From Sphingomonadales bacterium (GTDB lineage Bacteria > Pseudomonadota > Alphaproteobacteria > Sphingomonadales > Sphingomonadaceae): DNA of 64,000 nucleotides. Below the pieces are notes generated by a model, which saw only the letters and a list, made by a program, of their open reading frames with translations, was not told where the DNA came from and did not search any database. Positions 1 through 11,144 of the stretch are shown here, one piece after another; position 1 is the first letter of the stretch, and the number at the start of each line of letters is the position of its first letter. The stretch covers positions 1 to 64,000 of the forward strand of contig JAIXYT010000025.1 of assembly GCA_027490095.1 (NCBI GenBank), read 5' to 3'. The position numbers and the translations under genes were made by a program.

Positions 1-1209
1 ATCCTGAAGCCGGACCTGGACGCATTTTACATCGATCCGTTCAGCGCCACGCCGATGGGCGTGCTGTTCTGCGACATCGTCGAGCCCTCGACCGGCGAGC
101 TCTATGGACGCGACCCGCGCTCGACCGCCAAGCGCGCCGAAGCGTATCTGAAGGGCACCGGCATCGGCGACACCGTCTATGTGGGGCCGGAAGCTGAATT
201 CTTCATGTTCGACGATGTGAAGTTCGGCACCAGCTACAACGGCAGCAGCTTCTCGATCGACGACATCGAGCTGCCGACCAACACCAACCGTGCCTACGAG
301 GAAGGCAACCTCGGCCACCGGCCGCGCGCCAAGGGCGGCTATTTCCCGGTCGCCCCGGTCGACAGCGCGACCGACATCCGTGCCGAGATGGTGCAGACCA
401 TGCTGGACATGGGCCTGCCCTGCGACAAGCACCACCACGAGGTCGCTGCAGCCCAGCACGAGCTGGGGCTGGAGTTCGGCACCATGGTGCAGACGGCCGA
501 CCGGATGCAGATCTACAAATATGTCGTCCACATGGTGGCGCAGGCCTATGGCAAGACGGCGACGTTCATGCCCAAGCCCATCAAGGAGGACAATGGATCG
601 GGGATGCACACGCACCTGTCGATCTGGAACAAGGGCAAGCCCCTGTTCGCCGGCGAGGGCTATGCCGGCCTTTCGGAAATGGCGCTGTACTTCATCGGCG
701 GCATCATCAAGCACGCCAAGGCCTGCAACGCCTTCACCAACCCGACGACCAACAGCTACAAGCGGCTGGTGCCGGGTTACGAGGCGCCGGTGCTGCTCGC
801 CTATTCGGCGCGCAACCGCTCGGCCTCGTGCCGGATTCCCTATGGCACGGGCGCCAAGGCCAAGCGCGTGGAAGTCCGCTTCCCCGACGCCATGGCGAAC
901 CCCTATCTTGCCTATGCGGCGCTGATGATGGCGGGCCTGGACGGGATCGAGAACAAGATCCACCCGGGGCCGGCGATGGACAAGAACCTGTACGATCTTC
1001 CGCCCAAGGAGCTGAAGAAGGTGCCGACCGTGTGCGGTTCCCTGCGCGAAGCGCTGGGCGCGCTGGACAAGGGCCGGGCCGTCTTCACCAAGGGCGGCGT
1101 GTTCACCGACGACCAGATCGACAGCTATATCGAGCTGAAGATGGAAGATGTGGCGCGGTGGGAGATGACGCCGAGCCCGGTGGAATTTGATATGTATTAC
1201 AGCTCGTAA
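1..1209 (+). CDS. glnA: Glutamine synthetase type I (5' end truncated by window; frame open from base 1)
   Basis: Frame 1 open from the window edge; motifs [50 protein letters not shown]. Confidence 0.97.
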   Translation: MLKPDLDAFYIDPFSATPMGVLFCDIVEPSTGELYGRDPRSTAKRAEAYLKGTGIGDTVYVGPEAEFFMFDDVKFGTSYNGSSFSIDDIELPTNTNRAYEEGNLGHRPRAKGGYFPVAPVDSATDIRAEMVQTMLDMGLPCDKHHHEVAAAQHELGLEFGTMVQTADRMQIYKYVVHMVAQAYGKTATFMPKPIKEDNGSGMHTHLSIWNKGKPLFAGEGYAGLSEMALYFIGGIIKHAKACNAFTNPTTNSYKRLVPGYEAPVLLAYSARNRSASCRIPYGTGAKAKRVEVRFPDAMANPYLAYAALMMAGLDGIENKIHPGPAMDKNLYDLPPKELKKVPTVCGSLREALGALDKGRAVFTKGGVFTDDQIDSYIELKMEDVARWEMTPSPVEFDMYYSS

Positions 1210-1320
1210 GCGGCTGCAGCCTGGACCGCGATCGCGTAAGTGATCGCGGGAAGGCCTGCAGACTCGCGTCGAGCTACGGCCGGCTGAGCGGGTGGTCTCT
1301 ACCACCCGCCAGTCCGACGG

Positions 1321-1343
1321 AGGCGGGCTTTGCCCGCCTTTTT
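1321..1343 (+). terminator. Rho-independent terminator downstream of glnA
   Basis: AGGCGGGC-TTT-GCCCGCCT followed by TTTT; preceded by a second hairpin GCGGGTGG-tctcta-CCACCCGC (1288-1309). Confidence 0.8.
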
Positions 1344-1617
1344 CGTTCTTTCCTTGTCTTTCAGCCATGCGGGCAGACTCGGCGGCTTTGCCGCCGGCTG
1401 CCGTACCACCCCCCCATTTCACCCACTTCGGCGCTTTAACCCCGCCGCGCCCTTGAACCGACCCCCTGCTCCGGTGTAGCTAGCCAGCAAGAACCGGGCC
1501 AATTGGCGGTCCGATCGGGCTTGGGCAGGGAAGGGTCGTCCGCTGGCAACTGCTGCAGAACCAGTCGCGGCGCGCCCGTCACGCCAGCCGGCGGCGCCCG
1601 ACGTCGGCCTTGCGGTC

Positions 1618-2322
1618 GTGTCGATCGGCAAGTCCTACGACAGCCGCGTGGTGCTGCGGGATGTCTCGCTCAGCGTGAACCGGGGCGAAGTCGTCGGCCT
1701 GCTGGGCCCCAATGGCGCCGGCAAGACGACCTGCTTCTATTCGGTGATGGGCCTTGCCGCGCCGGACCAGGGGCGGATCCTGCTCGACGGCGTCGACATC
1801 ACGCGGCTGCCCATGTACCGGCGCGCCGCGCTGGGCCTTGGCTATCTGCCGCAGGAAACCTCCATCTTCCGCGGCCTGTCGGTCGAGGAAAACATCTCCG
1901 CCGTCCTCGAGGTGTCAGAGCCCGACCCGCAGGCACGCGCCGCGCGGCTGGAACAGCTGCTGGGCGAGTTCAACATCACCCGCCTGCGAACCGCGCCGGC
2001 GATGGCCTTGTCGGGCGGGGAGCGGCGGCGGTGCGAGATTGCCCGCGCGCTTGCCGCAAGCCCCTCCATCATGCTGCTGGACGAGCCCTTCGCGGGCATC
2101 GACCCCATTTCCATCTCCGACATCCGGACGCTGGTCAGCCACCTGAAGGACCGCGACATCGGGGTCCTCATCACGGACCACAATGTCCGCGAGACGCTGG
2201 AGATCGTGGACCGCGCCTGCATCATCTATGATGGGCGCGTGCTGTTCGAGGGCACACCGGAGGCACTGGTGAAGGACGAGACCGTCCGCCAGGTCTATCT
2301 CGGCCAGGATTTCACCCTTTAG
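1618..2322 (+). CDS. lptB: LPS export ABC transporter ATP-binding protein LptB
   Basis: Walker [10 protein letters not shown], signature LSGGERRRCEIARAL, Walker B LLDEPFAGIDP; immediately upstream of rpoN. N-terminus uncertain (GTG start; similarity may extend upstream). Confidence 0.9.
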   Translation: MSIGKSYDSRVVLRDVSLSVNRGEVVGLLGPNGAGKTTCFYSVMGLAAPDQGRILLDGVDITRLPMYRRAALGLGYLPQETSIFRGLSVEENISAVLEVSEPDPQARAARLEQLLGEFNITRLRTAPAMALSGGERRRCEIARALAASPSIMLLDEPFAGIDPISISDIRTLVSHLKDRDIGVLITDHNVRETLEIVDRACIIYDGRVLFEGTPEALVKDETVRQVYLGQDFTL

Positions 2323-2332
2323 GGGGGCAGGG

Positions 2333-3813
2333 ATGGCGCTGGGCCCCCGCCTTGATCTCCGCACCAGCCAGACGCTGGTCATTTCGCCCCAGCTGCAGGC
2401 GGCCATCAAGCTTCTGACCCTGTCCAACCTGGAGCTGGCCAATGAGCTGGCCGCCGAGCTCGACCGCAACCCGCTGCTGGAGCTGGATGACGAGGCCGGC
2501 GACGGCAACGGCGAGGCACCGCCCGAGCCCGCCCCGCCGGAGGCGGACCCCGACACCGCCGGGATGGACACCGAACTCGCCGCCGACGAAGGGGCCCACC
2601 GCGCCGAGGATTTCGACGCCGACCTGGTGGAGGAGCGGTTCCACCACGACAGCATCGCCGACAGCGGTGCGCCGGCCGAACCGGGCGAGGATTTCAACTT
2701 CGACCAGGTGGCTGCCGACGACATCACGCTGGCCGAGCATCTGGAGCGGCAGGCACGCGGCCTTCCGCCGGGCGACCAGCCGCTCGCGCTCCACCTGATC
2801 TCGCTGATCGACGAGGCCGGCTATCTGACGGAGCCGGTGGCCGAGATCGCCGAGCGTCTGGGGCTGGACGAAGCCGAGGTCGAACGCGTGCTGCGGCAGG
2901 TGCAGACCTTCGACCCGACGGGCGTCGGGGCCCGCAACCTCGCCGAATGCATCGCGCTGCAGGCGATCGAGGCGGACCGCTACGACCCCTGCATGGCGGC
3001 CCTCATCGGCAACCTCGAGCTTGTCGCCCGGGGCGATCTCGCGCAGCTGCGGCGTCTCTGCCAGGTCGACGCCGAGGATCTTGCCGACATGCTGCGCGAG
3101 CTGCGCGGCTACAACCCGAAGCCTGGCCATCTCTACGGTGGCGGGCGCACGGTGACGGTGGTGCCGGACGTCTTCGTGCGGCGGGGCCCGCGCGGCGGCT
3201 GGACGGTCGAGCTGAACGGCGCAACGCTGCCGCGCCTGATCGTCAACCGCCAGTATCAGGCGCGCCTGTCTGCCCGTTCCACCCGCAGCGGCCCGGCCCC
3301 GAAGCCCGAACGGCAGTTCCTGGACAGCTGCCTTTCGCAGGCCCAGTGGCTGATGAAGGCGCTGGACCAGCGCGCGACCACCATCATGAAGGTGGCGGTG
3401 GCGCTGGTGGAGGAGCAGCAGGCCTTCTTCGAGAAGGGGGTCGCGCATCTGAAGCCGCTGACGCTGCGGCAGATCGCCGACACGATCGAAATGCATGAAT
3501 CGACCGTGAGCCGGGTGACGAGCAACAAGTATCTGGCCTGCGACCGGGGCGTGTTCGAGCTGAAGTATTTCTTCACCAACGCGATCCAGAGCAGTGACGG
3601 CGGGGTCGATGCCTCGGCCGAGGCGGTGCGCCAGCGGCTGAAGGCGCTGATCGATGCCGAAGAGCCGCTGAAGCCGCTGTCGGACGACAAGCTGGTCGAG
3701 CTGCTGAAGCGTGACGGTTATGACCTCGCGCGGCGCACGGTGACAAAGTACCGCGAGGCGATGGGGATTCCGTCGAGCTTCGATCGGCGACGCCGCGCAC
3801 TTGTGCGGGCGGC

Positions 3814-3817
<4 letters not shown>
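2333..3817 (+). CDS. rpoN: RNA polymerase sigma-54 factor
   Basis: N-terminal LDLRTSQTLVISPQLQAAIKLLTLSNLEL; RpoN-box-like ARRTVTKYREAMGIPSS; IEMHESTVSRVTSNKYL. Confidence 0.96.
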
Positions 3818-4716
<899 letters not shown>

Positions 4717-4738
4717 GCAATCGGGGGCGTGGCCCGGA

Positions 4739-5656
4739 TCAGTCGAACGGGAAGACCCGGGCCCAGTCCTTCGCCATGTCGATGATGGTCCAGCCCCGCG
4801 CCGGCCCTTCGTCCAGCCCGCGCGCGAGGCGACCGACGGAAGACTCGCGGTCATAGGCATATTCGCGGGCCGCATCTGTGTGGTGCAGCAACATGCCAAG
4901 CCGCGGCCCGTCGCCTGCCGTCACCCACTCCAGCATCTCGAAATCGCCGTCCGAATTGCCGAAGGCTGCCAGCGGCCGGCGCCCCAGGAAGCGGTTGATG
5001 CCCACGGGCTTGCCGGCATTGTCGTTGAGGAAGTCGAGCTCCGCCTCGCGCATCAGGGCGGGCCTGCCATCGATCAGCTGGTAGCGCGTGGTGATCGAGC
5101 TGCCGATCACCTGCTCGGGCGGAATTCCATAGGTGGCCTGGCTGAAGGTGCGGATGAACTCGATCCCGCCGCCCGACACGATGTGGCAGCGGAAGCCATG
5201 TGCCTCAAGGTACCGCAGCAGCTCGAGCATGGGCTGGTAGATCATCCTGTCGAATGGTTGGCCGAAGCGGGGATGGCGTGCCGTGCGCAGCCAGTCCATC
5301 ACGATGGTTGCGAAATCGTCTGTCGTGATGTGGGCGTGGCTCGCCATGATCAGGGTTGCCAGCGCTTCCATGCCGCCGGCTGCCAGTGTTTCCATGTCAT
5401 TTTCGAGCACGGCCCGGAAGGGCTGGGTCTCGTGCCATTCGGGGTGGTCGGCGGCCAGCGCCCGGACCCGGTCAAATCCGAACAGCCCCTGGACGTAGAA
5501 GGGCTTTTCAGACCAGAGAGTCCCGTCATTGTCGAACACCGCGATCCGGTCGGCCGCGTCGACGAAGTCCGGCTGGCCGGGCGTTGTCACGCGCGCGACG
5601 AAATCCAGGATCGCGCGCCGCGCCGGGCTCTCGCGCCAAGAGGGCAGGGCCGTCAT
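4739..5656 (-). CDS. HAD-family hydrolase (phosphoserine-phosphatase-like)
   Basis: FDNDGTLWSEKP, HIVSGGGIEFIR, AFGNSDGDFEML. Confidence 0.85.
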   Translation of the reverse strand: MTALPSWRESPARRAILDFVARVTTPGQPDFVDAADRIAVFDNDGTLWSEKPFYVQGLFGFDRVRALAADHPEWHETQPFRAVLENDMETLAAGGMEALATLIMASHAHITTDDFATIVMDWLRTARHPRFGQPFDRMIYQPMLELLRYLEAHGFRCHIVSGGGIEFIRTFSQATYGIPPEQVIGSSITTRYQLIDGRPALMREAELDFLNDNAGKPVGINRFLGRRPLAAFGNSDGDFEMLEWVTAGDGPRLGMLLHHTDAAREYAYDRESSVGRLARGLDEGPARGWTIIDMAKDWARVFPFD

Positions 5657-6312
5657 GCGGCCGGGTCCCAGCGGTGCAGCATCCGGGCCGCCGTGCCGAA
5701 GGGGCCCAACTGGTAGAGCGCCGCAGTCGGGCAGGCGAAGGCGAAGGGCGCGAAGGGTTCGGCCATCATGGCCTCCAGCGTGCCTGTGGGCGCGACGCCG
5801 GTGCTGACATGCGGTTCGAAATGGGCGCCGGCTCCCTTGCTGGTGAAATGGGTCACATAGTCGATCAGCGCCGCATCGAAGGCGGGATTGCCGTGCCCTT
5901 CCGTGAAGGCGTCGATGCCGCCCGTCGGCGCAAGGAACGGTGCCGCTGCGGTGATCACGTCGGCCTGCAGTTCCAGCAGGGCCGGCGTGACGGCCACCCA
6001 GATGCCGGCAATTCCCATCCCGGGCCCGGGCGTGTAGCCGAACCGTTCGGCCTGCAACTCCAGCAGATGCGGGCGGGTGCCGACGATGACAGCACCGACG
6101 GCAGCCTTCAGCGCGACCAGGTCGTGCGTCGGAACGAAGGCCTGCAGCAGCGTGATGTGCGGGCTGTGCTGCGCATCCAGCGCAAAGCCGCCCGGAAAGA
6201 TGGCCCGCAGCCGCACATTGTCGGCCTCGGCCCGCGCCAGCATCCGCGCGTCGGGTTCCAGCAGCACATCGATCGCGATCAGGTCCTGTGCCATCCCCAC
6301 CTCTTCCGGCAA
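5653..6312 (-). CDS. 2H phosphoesterase / 2'-5' RNA ligase-like protein
   Basis: Two H-x-[ST] motifs (SPHITLLQ, EPHVSTGV); overlaps the HAD gene by 4 bp. Confidence 0.55.
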   Translation of the reverse strand: MPEEVGMAQDLIAIDVLLEPDARMLARAEADNVRLRAIFPGGFALDAQHSPHITLLQAFVPTHDLVALKAAVGAVIVGTRPHLLELQAERFGYTPGPGMGIAGIWVAVTPALLELQADVITAAAPFLAPTGGIDAFTEGHGNPAFDAALIDYVTHFTSKGAGAHFEPHVSTGVAPTGTLEAMMAEPFAPFAFACPTAALYQLGPFGTAARMLHRWDPAA

Positions 6313-6364
6313 CCTTGCCGTCGAGGATAGGACGCCCCGGCGCTGCTGGGCAAGCCGCTGTCGG

Positions 6365-7093
6365 TCAGGCGATCAGCCGGTGCCCGTGCAGATAGGCATA
6401 GTCTTCGGCGCAGGCTTGCGCGACGGCAGCGGCTTCGGCGTCCAGTTCGGGCAGCGGCCCCTCCGGCGGGCCGAAGCCTGTCGAGGCCTCGACTGCGTTG
6501 TACCAGTGGCTGGCCCAGATGCCGTCGGTTTCGCGGCGGCCGGGGGCCCATGACAGCATCGCCGGGTCCCAGGGGATGCCGAGGGCGGTGCAGAGCCTGG
6601 CGAGGACGCCCGGCGGGTCCTTCAGGATGTCGGCGGAATCGACCACCGGCGGGGCATGGCCGAGCTTGTCGGCCACCCGGTCGAAATAGGCGCGCTGCCG
6701 GCTGACGCCCAGATGTTCGGGGCGGACCTTCGTGCGCTTGGCGGCGTAGCTTGCAACCACGCGGCGCGGGTCTCGGATGAGGAAGGCGTGGGTGTGGGCG
6801 GTGAGCGCTTCGATGCCGATGGGGCCTTCCATGTGGTGCGCCATGTGCTTCTGGTACCAGATGGGGCGGTCATTGGGGACGGGGCCGCTCATGGTGCGCG
6901 CAAGGCTCGCCCAGTCGCAGTCCATTGCGGCGATGATCTCGGCGGCCATCGGCTGGGGGTCGCCGGTCAGCTTCAGATAGGCGCCGTAGAAGGGCTCGTC
7001 GGTGACGTGGGTGTCGGCCCGGGCGCCGAAGCTGCGCATCATCGCGGTCGAGAGGTTGCGGGGGCCGCTCCACATCGCAATCCGGATGGTCAC
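6365..7093 (-). CDS. Sulfotransferase-like family protein
   Basis: IAMWSGPRNLSTAMMRSF N-terminal PAPS-loop-like motif, FLIRDPRRVVASY; GTG start overlapping the upstream aminotransferase stop. Confidence 0.75.
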   Translation of the reverse strand: MTIRIAMWSGPRNLSTAMMRSFGARADTHVTDEPFYGAYLKLTGDPQPMAAEIIAAMDCDWASLARTMSGPVPNDRPIWYQKHMAHHMEGPIGIEALTAHTHAFLIRDPRRVVASYAAKRTKVRPEHLGVSRQRAYFDRVADKLGHAPPVVDSADILKDPPGVLARLCTALGIPWDPAMLSWAPGRRETDGIWASHWYNAVEASTGFGPPEGPLPELDAEAAAVAQACAEDYAYLHGHRLIA

Positions 7094-8025
7094 GGACGCA
7101 CCTGCTTCGCGCAGTCGGCGGCGGCCATCGCCCTGTAAAGGGTCTGCAACCGCTCCACCATCGGCCCGCGCCTGTCGGTCAGCCTGCGCCCGTCGATGCT
7201 GGTTACGGGCACGACGCCGGCGAAGGTGCCGGTCACGAAGGCTTCGTCGGCGCTGTACACGTCGGTCAGCGAGAAATTCTTCTGGAAGATGGGGATGCCG
7301 TTGTCCTCGCACAGCAGGATCACGTTGCCGCGCGTGATTCCGCCAAGGCAATAGTCGCCGGTCGAGGTCCAGACCTCCTGCACGCCCCGGCGGTTCGTCT
7401 TCACGAGGAAGAAGTGGGTGCTGTTGCAGGTGGCGACGAAGCCGTGCGGATCGAGCATCAGGGCTTCGTCGGCGCCCGCCTCGGTCGCCTGGATGCAGGC
7501 GGTGATGCAGTTGAGCTTGCTGTGCGAATTGAGCTTCTGGTCCTGCACGTCGGGGAAGCCGCGGCGGACATGGACCGTGAACAGGCGGATGCCCTTTTCG
7601 AGCGTGGCGGGCAGCGGATCCTTGTGTTCGGCGATGATGACGATGGTGGCGGGCGACACGACGACCCGCGGGTCCTGATAGGGGGTGGAGCGGACGCCGC
7701 GGGTCACCATCAGGCGGATGTGGCAGCTCTCCATGCCGTTGGCATCGATGGTCGCGTACAGCCGCTGCACCAGCTCCGCGCGGGTGATGCCGATGTCCAT
7801 CGCGATCGCCCGGGCGCCTTCCCAGAGCCGATCGAGATGCGCGTCCAGGAAGGCAATTCGCCCTCCATGGACGCGCAGCCCCTCCCAAACGCCGTCACCC
7901 AGCATGAAGCCGGAATCGAAGACGGAAACGGTCGCCTCCGCGCGGGGCGTGAGACGGCCGTTGATGTTGATGAGAATGTCCGCATTGCGCGGATCGGGAG
8001 CGAAATCATGGGTGCCCTGGGCCAT
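7090..8025 (-). CDS. Class IV aminotransferase (branched-chain / D-amino-acid aminotransferase-like)
   Basis: SVFDSGFMLGDGVWEGLRVHGGR, KLNSHSKLNCITACIQATEAGADEALMLD. Confidence 0.85.
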   Translation of the reverse strand: MAQGTHDFAPDPRNADILININGRLTPRAEATVSVFDSGFMLGDGVWEGLRVHGGRIAFLDAHLDRLWEGARAIAMDIGITRAELVQRLYATIDANGMESCHIRLMVTRGVRSTPYQDPRVVVSPATIVIIAEHKDPLPATLEKGIRLFTVHVRRGFPDVQDQKLNSHSKLNCITACIQATEAGADEALMLDPHGFVATCNSTHFFLVKTNRRGVQEVWTSTGDYCLGGITRGNVILLCEDNGIPIFQKNFSLTDVYSADEAFVTGTFAGVVPVTSIDGRRLTDRRGPMVERLQTLYRAMAAADCAKQVRP

Positions 8026-8065
8026 GGGCGGACTTTAGCGGCCCATCGGCCGAAGGCCAGAGGGG

Positions 8066-8096
8066 CCTGCCCGGCCGCGGCAAGCGGCCGGGCAGG
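8066..8096. terminator. Perfect 13-bp hairpin between the minus-strand porin-like gene and the aminotransferase gene
   Basis: CCTGCCCGGCCGC-ggcaa-GCGGCCGGGCAGG; no clear T-run. Confidence 0.5.
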
Positions 8097-8102
8097 TCCG
8101 CC

Positions 8103-8873
8103 TCAGAAGGTCATGCCGACGGTCATCTTGTAGAAGTCTCCGGCGTTGCCGGATTCGACATCTGCGCCGCCGGTGAAGCGGGCGAACATGCCCTGCGGCA
8201 GGGTGAACTGCACATAGGGGCCGACCCACTGGTAGACGCGCGCCGTGCCGCCGCCCGGGTAGGTGTTGCGGGAGTTGCTGAGCAGTTCGTAGTGCGCGCC
8301 GGCCGACACGAGGCTGGAGAATTTGTAGCCGGCGTTCACCCAGAGGTGCAGGAAGTCGAGCGCGGCATCGCCGTTGCGCTGCCGGAGCGCGGCGTAATAG
8401 CCGCTGTACCATTCGGCTTCGAAGCTGTCGCCCGAGTAGTTGATCGTGAGGCTCGGCACGATGCCGTCGAGGAAGCGGGCGCCCACCGTGGTGCCGCTGT
8501 CCTGGTCGAACGACCCGCCCGACAGCAGCGAGCCGTTGGTGAAGCCGAGCTGCGGCTTCACCTTCAGCTTGCCGTCCATCAGGTTGAAGTTCACGCCGAC
8601 GCCGAACTCCGTCCAGAGGTCGTCGCCGCTGTTGCCCATGCCGAGGCCGAAGGCCGGCTTGGTCCAGAAGATGCCGTAGAAGGAGAAATCCATGGTGTCG
8701 CTGACGGGCACCAGGCCGTTGAAGTTCGGGTAGAAGCCGAAGAAGCTGTCCTGGCTCAAGGAAACAGTGAAGGTGGGATCCCGCTTTTCCTGAGCAATGG
8801 CAGGCGCAGAGACGGCGAGGCCAAGAAAAGTGACAATAGCTGCGCAGTACGCGCGAAGACGTGCGTAACCCAT
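8103..8873 (-). CDS. Outer-membrane beta-barrel protein (DUF6733-like porin)
   Basis: Signal peptide ...VSAPAIAQ; alternating aromatic beta-strands, C-terminal ...YKMTVGMTF ending in Phe. Confidence 0.6.
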   Translation of the reverse strand: MGYARLRAYCAAIVTFLGLAVSAPAIAQEKRDPTFTVSLSQDSFFGFYPNFNGLVPVSDTMDFSFYGIFWTKPAFGLGMGNSGDDLWTEFGVGVNFNLMDGKLKVKPQLGFTNGSLLSGGSFDQDSGTTVGARFLDGIVPSLTINYSGDSFEAEWYSGYYAALRQRNGDAALDFLHLWVNAGYKFSSLVSAGAHYELLSNSRNTYPGGGTARVYQWVGPYVQFTLPQGMFARFTGGADVESGNAGDFYKMTVGMTF

Positions 8874-9048
8874 TTCGTCAATCCTTTCGATCGGTTGCTC
8901 CGATTCCCCCCAAGGATATGACGTTGTTGTTGGCCGGGCGTTGCCGACGCTGCGTCAAATGTGTGACAACCGCCGAACAGTCCAATTCAAACGGCCAATG
9001 AATCCTTGGCCGCTGCGCAGGACAGCATTTGTGGCACTCATGTTGCAG

Positions 9049-9696
9049 TCAGAGCGGCAACCCCGTCAGGCGCGACAGCTCGTCGAGCGCCTGTGCCTCG
9101 CCCGAGACCTTGATGGCCGTCATCCCCATGGCGGCGGCCGGCTTGCAGTTGATGCCGAGGTCGTCGAGGTAGATGCACTGCGCCGGCTCCAGCGACAGTG
9201 CGTCGCACATCATGCGGTAGATGGCGGGATCGGGCTTGCGAACGCCGGCCTTCGAGCTTTCGATCACATGGTCGAACCGCGCCAGGATCGCCTGGACCTG
9301 GGCCGACTGGTCCTCGCTCGCCGCCATGCCTGCGCCATGGCCCACCTGCGCATTGTTGGTGATGCAGCCGATCATGAGGCCGGCTGCCTTCAGCGTGTCG
9401 AGCGCGGCGACCATGCGCGGGCGCACCTGGCCCGACAGCAGCGGCAGCACCTCGGCGCCCCGCACGTCATGGCCCAGCGCCAGCGCCTCGGCGCGGAACA
9501 GGGTGTCGAAGGTGTCGGCGTCGATTTCGTTGCGCTCCAGCCGGGCCCAGGCATTGCTGTCGGGGTTGGTCGCGTTGACGGTGCGGATGAAATTGTCGGG
9601 CAGGCCGCGCGCGGCTTCATGGGCGCGGAAGGCTTCGAACGGCGACGAGGTGATCACACCCCCGAAATCCCACAACACCGCCCGGAAACCGTTCAT
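9049..9696 (-). CDS. HAD-IA family hydrolase
   Basis: VLWDFGGVITSSPFEAF, GCITNN, KPDPAIY, YLDDLGINCKPAAAMGM. Confidence 0.88.
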   Translation of the reverse strand: MNGFRAVLWDFGGVITSSPFEAFRAHEAARGLPDNFIRTVNATNPDSNAWARLERNEIDADTFDTLFRAEALALGHDVRGAEVLPLLSGQVRPRMVAALDTLKAAGLMIGCITNNAQVGHGAGMAASEDQSAQVQAILARFDHVIESSKAGVRKPDPAIYRMMCDALSLEPAQCIYLDDLGINCKPAAAMGMTAIKVSGEAQALDELSRLTGLPL

Positions 9697-9799
9697 TCTG
9701 CGCCTCCATCCCCGATTTTTCCCCCGATGACGCGGGAATCCGCCACTTGCAACCGTGCCGCGCCTTGCCCGGGCCCCCCCAAGCTGGCAGGCGGCGACC

Positions 9800-11044
9800 A
9801 TGGGAAAGAAGCTGACCTGGTGGATCCTCGGCGCGCTCGCGCTGGGGCTGATCGTGGGGTTCCTGGTGAACAGGACTGCCGCGCCCGAAACGGTGAAAGA
9901 TACCGTCTATTACCTCGGCATCGTCACCGACCTCTTCCTGCGGCTGATCAAGATGATCATCGCGCCGCTGGTGTTGGCCGCGCTGATTTCGGGCATCGGG
10001 CACATGGGGGGCGACGCCAAGGCGCTGGGCCGGATCGGCGGGCGCGCGATCGCCTGGTTCGTGGGCGCTTCCTTCGTTTCCATCACGATCGGAATTTTGG
10101 CGGTCAACTGGCTGCAACCCGGCATCGGGCTCGACCTGCCGCTGCCGCCCGCCAATGCGGAAAGCGGGATCTCCACGGCCGCCTTCGATCTCAAGAAGTT
10201 CGTCACCCACCTTGTGCCCAAGTCGATCTTCGAGGCGCTGGCGACCAACGAGATCCTGCAGATCGTGATCTTCTCGCTGTTCGCGGGCATCGCGCTGTCG
10301 CAGATGGGGGAAAAGGGCGCGCCGCTGTTGAAGGCGATGGATGCGCTGATGCACCTGATGCTGATCGTGACCGGCTTCGTGATGCGCTTTGCGCCGCTCG
10401 CCGTGTTTGCAGCCGTGACCGCCACCATCGCCGAACGCGGCCTGGGCGTGCTGGTGACCTATGGCGCCTTCATGGGCGGTTTCTACGTGGCGCTTGCCCT
10501 GCTGATGGCGACCATCCTGTTCGCCGGCGGGCTGGTGATCGGGATGAAGAATGCCGGCCGCCTGGCGTTCGCGATCCGCGACCCCTTCGTGCTTGCCTTC
10601 ACCACGGCAAGTTCCGAGGCGGCCTACCCCCGCACGCTCGACGCGCTGGAGCGCTTCGGCGTGCCGCCCAAGATCGCCAGCTTCGTGCTGCCGCTGGGCT
10701 ACAGCTTCAACCTCGACGGCTCGATGATGTACTGCGCCTTCGCGACGATCTTCATCGCCCAGGCCTATGGCATCGACCTGACGATCGCGCAGGAAGTGGC
10801 GATGCTGCTGATCCTGATGGTGACGTCGAAGGGCATGGCCGGCGTGCCCCGGGCAAGCCTGGTGGTGATCGCCGCCACGCTCGGCCAGTTCAACATTCCG
10901 GAGGCCGGGCTGATCCTGATCCTGGCCGTCGACCACTTCCTCGACATGGGCCGCTCGGCCACCAACGTGGTCGGAAACGCGGTCGCGACGGCGGTGGTTG
11001 CCGAGTGGGAATCGCGCCGCCCGGAAACGCCGTCAACGGTTTGA
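9800..11044 (+). CDS. Dicarboxylate/amino acid:cation symporter (DAACS family)
   Basis: TTASSEAAYPRTL, GYSFNLDGSMMY, SKGMAGVPRASLVV, DHFLDMGRSATNVVGN. Confidence 0.94.
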   Translation: MGKKLTWWILGALALGLIVGFLVNRTAAPETVKDTVYYLGIVTDLFLRLIKMIIAPLVLAALISGIGHMGGDAKALGRIGGRAIAWFVGASFVSITIGILAVNWLQPGIGLDLPLPPANAESGISTAAFDLKKFVTHLVPKSIFEALATNEILQIVIFSLFAGIALSQMGEKGAPLLKAMDALMHLMLIVTGFVMRFAPLAVFAAVTATIAERGLGVLVTYGAFMGGFYVALALLMATILFAGGLVIGMKNAGRLAFAIRDPFVLAFTTASSEAAYPRTLDALERFGVPPKIASFVLPLGYSFNLDGSMMYCAFATIFIAQAYGIDLTIAQEVAMLLILMVTSKGMAGVPRASLVVIAATLGQFNIPEAGLILILAVDHFLDMGRSATNVVGNAVATAVVAEWESRRPETPSTV

Positions 11045-11051
11045 CCCATTT

Positions 11052-11070
11052 TGCGGAGTTGCACTCCGCA
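11052..11070. terminator. Hairpin downstream of the symporter
   Basis: TGCGGAGT-TGC-ACTCCGCA perfect 8-bp stem 8 nt after the stop codon. Confidence 0.45.
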
Positions 11071-11075
11071 CTCCC

Positions 11076-11106
11076 TTGACTCGAAGTCAATTTGAGTTAG
11101 GCTCAA
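11076..11106 (+). promoter_or_regulatory. Putative promoter with two overlapping inverted repeats upstream of the CYP153 gene
   Basis: TTGACT (11076-11081) - 16 nt - TAGGCT (11098-11103); dyads TTGACT-CGA-AGTCAA and TTGAG-TTAGG-CTCAA. Confidence 0.5.
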
Positions 11107-11144
11107 TCCCAACGAGAGGGATTGACCTTACGGGGAGTGAAACC

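Noticed and set aside
8941-11079. 712-aa plus-strand ORF
   Set aside because: Overlaps antisense a clear HAD hydrolase and out of frame with the symporter; no coherent motifs.
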